From Chitinophaga sp. LS1 (GTDB taxonomy: Bacteria; Bacteroidota; Bacteroidia; Chitinophagales; Chitinophagaceae): a DNA stretch of 64,000 bases. This document shows positions 35,850-43,879 of this stretch, piece by piece (position 1 is the stretch's first letter; each line of letters begins with the position of its first letter). The position numbers were made by a program, and so were the translations under genes. The notes beneath the pieces are model-generated. The model did no database searches. It worked only from the letters and a program-made list of their open reading frames with translations, and was not told the DNA's origin. The stretch covers positions 4,838,501 to 4,902,500 of the forward strand of contig NZ_CP128362.1 of the NCBI RefSeq assembly GCF_034274695.1, read 5' to 3'.

Positions 35850-36692
35850 TCATCGGCCATAGGGGGCAAGCCATTTGGCCGCCAGCGATGGCCAGGTTTC
35901 GCCTGCCACGTTGCCTTTGCGAAGGCCGTATCCATGACCGCCTTTTGCGAGAAAGTGCAGTTCTACCGGCACTTTTGCATCCCGGAGAGCGCCTGCCATG
36001 ACCAGGGCACTGTTGCCATAAGGATCATCTGCAGTGGCGAAGAGGAACATAGGAGGGGTGTTGGCGTTTACTTTCAGCTCAGGGGTAAGGGAACGGTTTT
36101 CTCCCTTGTCAAGGTAAGCAGGGTAGATCAGGACACTGAAGGCCGGTTTGGCAGATTGATTGTCTGCCGCATCTGCTTTTTTGTAACTGTCTGCATCATA
36201 AAGGGTACTGATACGGGCACTGAGGCTACCGCCGGCGGAGAAGCCCAGTATACCTACTTTGTCAGCGTTGATCTTATATTCCGCTGCCCTGCTTTTTACG
36301 AGGCGGATGGCACGTTGTGCATCCTGTAAGGCGCCTTGTTCTTTGTCAGGTACACGGTATTGGAGTACGAAGGCAGTGAAACCAAGGGTATTGAGCCATT
36401 TGGCGATTTCATAACCCTCGTGGTTGATAGCGAGTATTTTATAACCACCACCGGGACACACGATAACTGCTGCACCATTGGGTTTGGCAGGGCGGAATAC
36501 CTGGAGGGTAGGGTCGGTCACGTCGGTGAGACGGACTACATTGTTGGATGTGTCGGGAGTGGCTTTAGCGGGGTGTTTCGGAGCAGTTTCTCCGGGAACA
36601 TCGCCTGGCCATATATGAATAATGTCTTTATCCTGGGCAATTGCATGCATACTAATAGCTAATACTATGACGAGTAGTCTGATAGTTTTCAT
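35850..36692 (-). CDS. secreted alpha/beta hydrolase (esterase-like)
   Basis: Exported 280-aa enzyme. ATG 36692 is chosen because it starts a clean signal peptide, MKTIRLLVIVLAISMHAIAQ; an upstream in-frame start at 36779 adds 29 unlikely residues. Alpha/beta-hydrolase fold with oxyanion segment IVCPGGGYKILAINHEG, nucleophile elbow GFSAGGSLSA, an Asp in FLFATADDPYGNSALV and the final His in GGHGYGL. It resembles Bacteroidota acetyl-xylan-esterase-like/BD-FAE hydrolases. The substrate is unknown. It is divergent from the chitinase gene, so the two may share a control region. Confidence 0.87.
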   Translation of the reverse strand: MKTIRLLVIVLAISMHAIAQDKDIIHIWPGDVPGETAPKHPAKATPDTSNNVVRLTDVTDPTLQVFRPAKPNGAAVIVCPGGGYKILAINHEGYEIAKWLNTLGFTAFVLQYRVPDKEQGALQDAQRAIRLVKSRAAEYKINADKVGILGFSAGGSLSARISTLYDADSYKKADAADNQSAKPAFSVLIYPAYLDKGENRSLTPELKVNANTPPMFLFATADDPYGNSALVMAGALRDAKVPVELHFLAKGGHGYGLRKGNVAGETWPSLAAKWLAPYGR

Positions 36693-36832
36693 AAGTGGAA
36701 AAGTATGGAATAAAAGTAAGTATTCTGAGATAGAAAAAAAATGTTTTAGGTCATACTTTGATCTTGTACCGGATTTCAAAATAATAAAAAACTTATCTTC
36801 GTCAGACTCAAAATAACCAAAATACTGTATCT
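36693..36832. promoter_or_regulatory. divergent promoter region between hydrolase and chitinase
   Basis: AT-rich 140-bp gap. A TATCTTCG sequence near 36795 is a one-mismatch TAnnTTTG box for the chitinase gene, though no TTTG sits at the standard distance. No hairpin or coding potential was seen. Confidence 0.35.
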
Positions 36833-38887
36833 ATGAAAACATTGTTGTCCCGCATGGTAGGGGTGATCCTATTCACCTGCTATTTGCTACCCATTCATTC
36901 TCAATCCTTATCATCCGTTATTGACAGCACAGAGTGGAACACGTTTTTCCCTCACCGCTTCAATCCTGACGATCGCACCGGCGCTGGTACATTGCCCACG
37001 ACTGCTGCTAAGGATTTTTATTCCTACGCTAATTTTGCCAAAGCTGTGACATGGATGAGCAATATAAAGATTATTGTAGAGCGGCGTTGTGCTACTAATC
37101 TGTATCGCCTGACCCGCGTGGACAAAACTACCGGATCTTCTATTGTGATCCGTACGGTAGATGGGTTTAATAGCTCTACTAACAATATCATCACCACCAC
37201 AGTGGATTATGGCACCTTTGCGAATGAAGGTGACCTGACGGTGCGGAGGCGGGAGCTGATGGCGTTCCTGGCGAACATTTCGCAGGAAACCACTGGTGGC
37301 TGGGCGACAGCACCGGGTGGTCAATATGCCTGGGGATTGTATTTCAGGGAGGAAGTAGGGTATGAGGGTACCACGAATATTGGTTACAGAGATGAAACCA
37401 ATACAGAATATCCGCCTGCTGCAGGCAAGTCTTATCATGGTCGTGGCCCGATCCAGCTGAGTTATAATTATAACTATGGTCAGGCGAGTGAGTTTATCTT
37501 CGGTGATAAGAATGTATTGCTGGCCAATCCGGAGAAGGTGATTGAAGATGGGGCGATTGCATTTGAAACCGCGATCTGGTTCTGGATGGCGGAACAATAT
37601 CCAAAACCTTGTTGTCATGATGTGATGATTCCCGGCAAGTGGGTACCGACAGCTACGCAGACTGCTGCAGGGATCAAGGCAGGTTTTGGCGCGACGGTGA
37701 ATATTATTAATGGAGGTGTAGAATGTGGCGGTGGTACGGAGAAAGCGCAGGTAGTAGGCCGCATTGGTCATTATACCCGCTATACCGGTTTGAAAGGCGT
37801 GAGCCTGGAGCTGGATGGTGGCAATAATGCCAGTAATTGTGGTTGTGCGAATATGAGCCAGTTTGTGATTGATAATATGGAGTGCAGCCAGATCGTATCG
37901 CTTACATTTACTGCTCCTGCAAATGGTATACTGGATGTGACCAGTCTTTCTCCGGTTACATTATCAGTGGCTAAGAATGATCCTAATAATGAGGTGACGG
38001 CAGTATATATTAAGATAGATGGTCAGCGGTTGAGTGGAACGAGTGTATCCTGGACACCCTCTGCATATAAGTCTTATACCGCTACAGCGGTGGCGTTGCG
38101 GAATGGCAAGGATTCTGTGGTGACGACTACGACATTTGCGGTATGGAATAGCCAGACATTTGCAGGTTGTGCATATTTGCCGGCCTGGGATGCGACGAAG
38201 AATTATACGACAGCTGGAAATATCGTGCTGTATAATTCTATCGTGTATAGAAATCAGTGGTGGGCAGGTAGTGCAGACGTTCCGGGTGGTAATGATACGT
38301 GGGCAGTGGTAGGAACATGTTCTGGTAATGGCGGGAATGGTGGTGGAAATGGACAAAGTTGTGGTAGTATTCCGGGTTGGACACAGGGCGGTATATATGT
38401 AGCCGGTAATCAGGTGGCGTATGGAGGAAAGATATACCAGGCGAAGTGGTGGACACAGGGTAATCAGCCTGATTTGAATGTAGGAGATGGTTTGCCATGG
38501 ACGTATGTGGGAGTGTGTAGTGCTTCAGCGGTGTCAGTGTCAGGGTCTGGGTCTGCATCTGGGTCTGCAAAGGCAGGCGTTGCTTCAGCAACTGATAAAC
38601 CTGCTGTAGCAGCTTCCGGTAACACACTTGTAACTACAACGGCATTGACGGTTTATCCAAATCCTGTTAGTGGTAATACTTTAACATTGAATATTAATAA
38701 TGCTACTAATGAGCAGTTGGAAGTATCCTTATTAGATGTACAATCAGGTAATCCTGTATTGCAGAAATTGATTACAAGTGGTACGGTACAGCTGGATATC
38801 AGTACCGTGTCTGCGGGTATATGGGTCCTGAAAGTGAATGGAAAAGCTGGCTTAATTGGCAGTGCAAAAATAATCAGGATCCGGTAA
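36833..38887 (+). CDS. GH19 chitinase with two CBM5/12 modules and T9SS sorting domain
   Basis: Secreted modular chitinase of 684 aa. Signal peptide (1-25), GH19 domain (about 40-345) with the catalytic motif ISQETTGGW (Glu152), the second acidic cluster YFREE near 173-174 and the signature SYHGRGPIQLSYNYNYG. Then an Ig-like/Big domain (about 355-445), two CBM5/12 chitin-binding modules (about 448-500 and 516-565, each with a WW pair), a Ser/Gly-rich linker and a C-terminal type A T9SS domain (about 605-684, LTVYPNPVSGNTLTLNI). GH19 enzymes hydrolyse chitin endo-wise. T9SS export places it at the cell surface or in the medium. Its own promoter region and no operon partner suggest independent expression. 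Confidence 0.94.
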   Translation: MKTLLSRMVGVILFTCYLLPIHSQSLSSVIDSTEWNTFFPHRFNPDDRTGAGTLPTTAAKDFYSYANFAKAVTWMSNIKIIVERRCATNLYRLTRVDKTTGSSIVIRTVDGFNSSTNNIITTTVDYGTFANEGDLTVRRRELMAFLANISQETTGGWATAPGGQYAWGLYFREEVGYEGTTNIGYRDETNTEYPPAAGKSYHGRGPIQLSYNYNYGQASEFIFGDKNVLLANPEKVIEDGAIAFETAIWFWMAEQYPKPCCHDVMIPGKWVPTATQTAAGIKAGFGATVNIINGGVECGGGTEKAQVVGRIGHYTRYTGLKGVSLELDGGNNASNCGCANMSQFVIDNMECSQIVSLTFTAPANGILDVTSLSPVTLSVAKNDPNNEVTAVYIKIDGQRLSGTSVSWTPSAYKSYTATAVALRNGKDSVVTTTTFAVWNSQTFAGCAYLPAWDATKNYTTAGNIVLYNSIVYRNQWWAGSADVPGGNDTWAVVGTCSGNGGNGGGNGQSCGSIPGWTQGGIYVAGNQVAYGGKIYQAKWWTQGNQPDLNVGDGLPWTYVGVCSASAVSVSGSGSASGSAKAGVASATDKPAVAASGNTLVTTTALTVYPNPVSGNTLTLNINNATNEQLEVSLLDVQSGNPVLQKLITSGTVQLDISTVSAGIWVLKVNGKAGLIGSAKIIRIR

Positions 38888-38946
38888 TTAGTCTTGAACC
38901 GCTCATCCAAAAGATCAATTGAAGGCCCCGTGTCAGCAGCCTACGT

Positions 38947-38989
38947 CGCAAGCGTATGAAATTTGCGAAGCAAATTTCATACGCTTGCG
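38947..38989. terminator. perfect 20-bp hairpin between chitinase and lipoprotein genes
   Basis: Arms 38947-38966 and 38970-38989 are fully complementary with a GAA loop. No long T-run follows on either side, so termination efficiency is uncertain. It is the longest of several near-loopless hairpins in the window, with that at 50538-50580. Confidence 0.5.
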
Positions 38990-39007
38990 TAACTAAATGG
39001 CCTCTTT

Positions 39008-39397
39008 ATGCGTTTAAATAAAATGCGAACCATTTACTTACTTCTGACCGTAGCGCTGCTCAGTAGCTGTAGCAAGAAAATCACTCCTGAAAAAGAAGGA
39101 GAATGTACCAAATATGCCATCGTATCCATATCTCGTATCGAACACGTCAACGACAGCATCAAAGTATATTTCAATGTCAATAACGGCTGTGGGCAGTTTA
39201 ACAAATTTATAGAAAAGGACTCTGCCGGTGCCCATATCGTAACCGTACAGGCTGTCTACAAAGGCTGCTTCTGTACCATGGATATTCCGGAGCGTTCTGC
39301 CAGCTACAAATTCAAACCTACCAAATCCGGCACCTCCTTCCTGACATTCAGAGGAGTAAACGGTGATGATATTACGGAAACTATCGATGTAAAATAA
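39008..39397 (+). CDS. small hypothetical lipoprotein
   Basis: Up to 129 aa, with lipoprotein signal YLLLTVALLSSC (Cys about residue 21; ATG 39023 gives a shorter leader and is equally likely). The exported part (about 105 aa) has two more cysteines in NNGCGQFNK and KGCFCTMD and ends in a beta-rich TFRGVNGDDITETIDV, suggesting a small Ig-like or beta-sandwich fold. No known family recognised. It is convergent with the HTCS gene, separated by a shared terminator. Confidence 0.75.
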   Translation: MRLNKMRTIYLLLTVALLSSCSKKITPEKEGECTKYAIVSISRIEHVNDSIKVYFNVNNGCGQFNKFIEKDSAGAHIVTVQAVYKGCFCTMDIPERSASYKFKPTKSGTSFLTFRGVNGDDITETIDVK

Positions 39398-39428
39398 AAA
39401 GAGGCTGGTTGCATAAACCAGCCTCTTT
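39398..39428. terminator. bidirectional terminator between lipoprotein and HTCS
   Basis: Stem 39398-39410 / 39416-39428 (13 bp), 5-nt loop, with A-rich left and T-rich right flanks. It fits termination of both converging transcripts. Confidence 0.8.
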
Positions 39429-39432
39429 CATC

Positions 39433-42400
39433 TTATCCCGCTGCTTTCACTTTTTTTAAATGTACGCTTGGCGGCACCCCAAACTGGGTCTTAAAACACT
39501 TACTGAAATAAAACGGATCATTCATCCCCACTTTATAGGCCACCTCCGCCACCGTATATTCTCCTGTATTCAACAATTCTGCCGCCTTTTTTACCCTCAC
39601 TAACCTGATGTATTCATTTGGCGAATACCCTGTCAGTCCTTTTACTTTTTTGTAAAATAAGGTCCTGCCCATTTTCATGGAGAGTGCAAAATCATCTACA
39701 GAGAACTGCGCATTATCCAGGTTCTTTTCAATGATCACATTGATCTTATCTAAGAATTGCTGATCTGCTTCATTTTCTGAAATATGTACGGCAAAGAAAC
39801 CCGGATCATTCGCAAAGCGCTTCCTGATCTTTTCCCGTTGTTCTATAATCCTGATAATAGTGGTCAGTAAGAACCGTGTGCTGAAAGGCTTGGTGATATA
39901 AGCATCCGCACCTGCATTAATACCCTGTAACTGGTGCTCCCCACTGGACAATGCTGTGAGTAATACTACTGGTATATGACAGGTCTGGAATTCACTTCTT
40001 ATCTTATGTGTGATATCTAATCCACTCATCTCAGGGAGCATTACATCGCAAACAATGAGGTCCGGAGATTGTGCAATGGCTTGTTCTAATCCTTCCCTGC
40101 CATTTGCCGCTGTATCAATATGGAAATAACGACCTAATGTCGTTGCCAGGTACGCAGCAATATCGGCATTGTCTTCAATGATCAATACATTGTACCTGGA
40201 ACTGGGTTGTGGTATTGCTGAGGTGTCTGTATCATCCATAAAAGGAATCACAGGTTCTTTAGATACTACCTGTAGGGCAATTTCATCTGCCTGGTACGCC
40301 TGTTTGTGAATGGGAAGGTTTATTTTGAATGTCACACCCGCATCTGCATTATTCTCAAAACTAATCTCTCCTTTGTGCAGGGTGACCAGTTCTTTGGTCA
40401 GTGACAAACCTAAGCCGGTGCCAGTGGGAGAGAAGGTCAATTGTGTGAACCGCTGGAATACGAGATGTTGTTTCTCTTCGGAAATAGCAATGCCGTTGTC
40501 GATCACTTTGATGGATAGGTCATTGCTGACCGTTACGTCCAGATTGATCCTCCCGCCTGTAGGTGTGAACTTATGTGCATTGGAGAGTAAGTTATACAGC
40601 ATTTTATCCAGCTTACCCTGGTCCACCCAGGCCATACAGGCATCTACATTGGCCTGAAAGTTTAAGGTAATTTGCTTTTGCGCAGCGAGGTCCGTAAATC
40701 CATTACAGATGTCCTGTATAAACCGGATCACTTCTGTTTCCTGTACCTGCAGCTGTAATTTATTATGCTGTATTTTCCTGAAATCCAGTAACTGATCTGC
40801 AAGGCGCATGAGGTGTGCTACCTGTCTCTGCATGATATGCAGGTGCTTGCCTGCTGGCTTGCCCGGAAGCAATTGTTCCATCGCACTCACGATGAGTGAT
40901 AACGGTGTTCTGAACTCATGTGAGATATCTGTAAAGAAATTGAGTTTGTATTCAGTCAGCTCCTTTTCTAATGTCACCGCATGTTGTAAGCGGTGGATAC
41001 GTTTGTTCACAGTACGCACCCCCATGATGAGACAAATGATGAATCCAAGGTACCCGATGATGGCAATATTCGAACGCCAGAAAGGGGGCAGTACGATGAG
41101 CTGTATACGTGCTACCTGCTTACTCCATGTACCATCATCATTCGTACCCCTTATTTTGAAAGTATATTTTCCTGGAGGAAGATTACGATAAGTAGCCACA
41201 TTATAACTGGAAGGTGCATTCCATTCATCTTCATAATTCTCTAAGATATAGGTGTACTTATTCTGCTGCGGATTTCTGAATGCCAGAGAGGCAAATGAAA
41301 TGCTGAATACTTTCTGTCCGGGTTCTAAAGTGATCGCTTTGGCTGTACTGATAGATTCTTCTAAAGGCACAGGATTGCCTGCCACACTGAGTCCTGTCAG
41401 GAATACAGGGGCATCGCTATTGCCGTTTTTCAATTGCTCAGGAAAGAAGCTGTAAAAGCCATTCATGCTACCCCATAGCAACTGCCCGTTTCCTCTTTTA
41501 AAACAGGCACCTTCAGAAAATAAATTGCCCAGTGCATTATTGGCAAAATAAAATACTTCGAAGGTGCTCTTCTCAGGATTGAACCGGGTCAGGCCGTTTT
41601 CGGTACTCACCCATAGATTTCCCTGTGCATCTTCGAGCATACTATTTACAACATCATGAGAAAGTCCCTGTTCGGTGGTATAATTAATAAACTTCCTTTT
41701 GTTTCGTACAAACTGGCTGAAACCACCGCCGGTAGTACCTATCCAGATCCTACCGGTATGATCTTCGCAAAGGCTTTTGATTTCATTACTCCCTAGTCCT
41801 GCCTGGTAGGTGGTCACTTTATTTTGACCCGACAGTAAATTGTCAGGATTAAATACGAGTATACCATTGTTTGTACCTGCCCATATCTGGTTTTGTTGAT
41901 CCTGCATTAAGCAACGAACGTAAACGGGGTTTACCCCATCATGAAAGAAACTCTTCCAATCCAGTGAATTGCCACCATTGTAAGTAGCGAGGTATAAACC
42001 ACTCCCAAAGGTACCTACCCACATTCGCCGCTGGCGGTCCTGCATGATGGTGTACACGAGCCGGTTGTCACCTGTGGGCAACAGAAAATGTCTTGCCTTA
42101 TGTTGTAGTGAATCACGATGTACAATGTACACGCCATCGCCTTTGGTCCCTATCCAGAGGTATCCCCGGGCGTCTTCTGTGATACAATAGATATTGGCGC
42201 ATTGTCCGGGTAGCAGGTGTTCTAAAGAACGTGTCTTTTCGAGGTGATCATTATACAGATACAACGCACCATTGCGGGTACTTACCCATATGCGGTGATA
42301 GCTGTCTTCGAAGATGGTCTTTACCCCATTGGCAGTATACCTTTCAGGTGTCTGTGTCTCCGGGAAAATATGGGTGACATGCAGGGATTGCGGGGTTAGT

Positions 42401-43638
42401 TTTTGCAGACCGGTATGTTCCGCGCCTACCCATATCAAACCGGAACGATCAGCGATTACGCTGAGCAGGTAATTTGTACTTAATCCATTGGGATTGTCAG
42501 GGTCGTATACAAACCGCTGTACCTGCCTGTTGAGTTTATCAAAGCAATACAGACCGCCTCCATAGGTGGTGATCCATACCTTGCCTTTGTGATCTGCTGC
42601 GAAGACAAACCTGCAATCGTCTATGACCTTCATGACATTGGCAGGAATGAGGGAAATGCGCTGGCTGAATTCCTGTTCCGGATCGAAGTACCAGACATTG
42701 CCGGAATGGTTATTGACCCAGATGCCATGGTCCTGGTCAGTTTCTATATCGATATGACCGGGTATTTCTTCACCAAAGAGTTTTTTGATAGAACTCAGTT
42801 GGTTTGATTTTAAATCTACTATTTGCAGCCCATGCTGCTGGGTACCTAATAAGATCCTGTTATTAGCTAAAATAGCAGCATCTGTCAATGTCACGCCGGC
42901 AGGGAGGAAAGCTAAATCATTTTTCAGGGATTGTTTTGTAGACAGGTTATATATTATTATCCCCTGTTTTTTAATAAAATACAACTGTTGATCCTTCGCT
43001 ATTGCTTTAATAAAGTTCCCTTCACAGATCTTTATAGCATTGCCCCGGGCATCCAGTTTGTATAAATTCTTATCCGTACCTATCCATTGTTCATGTTGCG
43101 GGTCTTCAAATACAAAGTGTACAGCTCCCAGTGCGTATCTTTTGCCATTGTGCAGGCACCCGTTATTTTTACTATATAGCCATACTCCCTGTGAGGCTTC
43201 GTACAGATGATCATAGGTCAGGTCTGCGCTGCCAGGTATTACATTGACAAAACTCTCCTTTTTGGGGTCAAAACAATGATAATGTCCCTCGGTTGTCTTG
43301 ACCCAGATAATCCCTGATTGATCTTCATACAATGACCGGATCCGATTGTCACTAATAGGCAGGGGTACACCCTGGTTCGTGCGGTACACGGTAAATTTCC
43401 TGCCATCATACCGGTTCAACCCATTCAGTGTCCCTACCCAGATAAACCCTTTTTTGTCCTGGAGCAGACATCGCACGGTATTCTGGGACAACCCGTCATG
43501 AGTGGTTAATTGTTCCAGCCTGATATTGCCGGACGGATCTGTATAGGGATGTGTCGGGCCGGCCGACGAAAAGGATAGCCCGGTTAACGACGGCCATAGA
43601 AAGCCGTATAAAAGGAGGAAGTATTGTTGCAGTCGCAT
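39433..43638 (-). CDS. hybrid two-component system (HTCS) regulator of the glycan locus
   Basis: One-protein two-component system of 1401 aa. Signal peptide (about 1-26), about 14 periplasmic propeller repeats (two-component regulator propeller motifs such as DKKGFIWVGTLNGLNRYDG and DHTGRIWIGT), a Y_Y_Y domain (about 740-815), one TM helix (about 830-850), HisKA with His907 (DISHEFRTPLSL), HATPase_c (VIDNGIAISEEK, GTGLGLSLT), REC (phospho-Asp in LIVCDVMLPEMSG) and a C-terminal AraC HTH (about 1300-1395). In Bacteroides, HTCS proteins bind oligosaccharides in the periplasm and activate the adjacent PUL. Here it is divergent from the GH31 gene and probably controls the loci up to 63836. Confidence 0.95.
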   Translation of the reverse strand: MRLQQYFLLLYGFLWPSLTGLSFSSAGPTHPYTDPSGNIRLEQLTTHDGLSQNTVRCLLQDKKGFIWVGTLNGLNRYDGRKFTVYRTNQGVPLPISDNRIRSLYEDQSGIIWVKTTEGHYHCFDPKKESFVNVIPGSADLTYDHLYEASQGVWLYSKNNGCLHNGKRYALGAVHFVFEDPQHEQWIGTDKNLYKLDARGNAIKICEGNFIKAIAKDQQLYFIKKQGIIIYNLSTKQSLKNDLAFLPAGVTLTDAAILANNRILLGTQQHGLQIVDLKSNQLSSIKKLFGEEIPGHIDIETDQDHGIWVNNHSGNVWYFDPEQEFSQRISLIPANVMKVIDDCRFVFAADHKGKVWITTYGGGLYCFDKLNRQVQRFVYDPDNPNGLSTNYLLSVIADRSGLIWVGAEHTGLQKLTPQSLHVTHIFPETQTPERYTANGVKTIFEDSYHRIWVSTRNGALYLYNDHLEKTRSLEHLLPGQCANIYCITEDARGYLWIGTKGDGVYIVHRDSLQHKARHFLLPTGDNRLVYTIMQDRQRRMWVGTFGSGLYLATYNGGNSLDWKSFFHDGVNPVYVRCLMQDQQNQIWAGTNNGILVFNPDNLLSGQNKVTTYQAGLGSNEIKSLCEDHTGRIWIGTTGGGFSQFVRNKRKFINYTTEQGLSHDVVNSMLEDAQGNLWVSTENGLTRFNPEKSTFEVFYFANNALGNLFSEGACFKRGNGQLLWGSMNGFYSFFPEQLKNGNSDAPVFLTGLSVAGNPVPLEESISTAKAITLEPGQKVFSISFASLAFRNPQQNKYTYILENYEDEWNAPSSYNVATYRNLPPGKYTFKIRGTNDDGTWSKQVARIQLIVLPPFWRSNIAIIGYLGFIICLIMGVRTVNKRIHRLQHAVTLEKELTEYKLNFFTDISHEFRTPLSLIVSAMEQLLPGKPAGKHLHIMQRQVAHLMRLADQLLDFRKIQHNKLQLQVQETEVIRFIQDICNGFTDLAAQKQITLNFQANVDACMAWVDQGKLDKMLYNLLSNAHKFTPTGGRINLDVTVSNDLSIKVIDNGIAISEEKQHLVFQRFTQLTFSPTGTGLGLSLTKELVTLHKGEISFENNADAGVTFKINLPIHKQAYQADEIALQVVSKEPVIPFMDDTDTSAIPQPSSRYNVLIIEDNADIAAYLATTLGRYFHIDTAANGREGLEQAIAQSPDLIVCDVMLPEMSGLDITHKIRSEFQTCHIPVVLLTALSSGEHQLQGINAGADAYITKPFSTRFLLTTIIRIIEQREKIRKRFANDPGFFAVHISENEADQQFLDKINVIIEKNLDNAQFSVDDFALSMKMGRTLFYKKVKGLTGYSPNEYIRLVRVKKAAELLNTGEYTVAEVAYKVGMNDPFYFSKCFKTQFGVPPSVHLKKVKAAG

Positions 43639-43879
43639 AACGTTTTTCTTTGCCGGCCTTGGTGGAAATCGCCGGATGGAATTTATAAAGCGTGAAATCA
43701 GTTCGTATGAGCAATATAAAAAAATAACCCCTACTCATTATCCTATAGTGTCTTAGCAACACTTTTTCGCACATTTTTCCATCCTTTTGTCAATTTATCC
43801 ATGCCACTGACCACATATTTACAGGGTTTACTACAATTATCCATTGCACAATATTGATATAGGAGATAGATTTGAGGAT
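43639..43879. promoter_or_regulatory. divergent control region between HTCS and GH31 genes (241 bp)
   Basis: No gene is supported here. It should contain the HTCS promoter (minus) and the regulated promoter of the GH31/GH2 operon (plus). The best -7 match for the plus direction, TAGATTTG at 43867-43874 with TTG 20 bp upstream, lies only 5 bp before the start codon, so it would require a leaderless transcript. An HTCS binding site is likely here but cannot be delimited from one sequence. Confidence 0.4.

Noticed and set aside
36911..37771. 286-codon minus-strand open frame
   Set aside because: Shadow of the GH19 catalytic domain on the opposite strand; no recognisable protein features.
43867..43874. 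TAGATTTG as the promoter -7 box of the GH31 gene
   Set aside because: Only 5 bp before the start codon, which would need a leaderless mRNA; kept only as a note in the intergenic entry.
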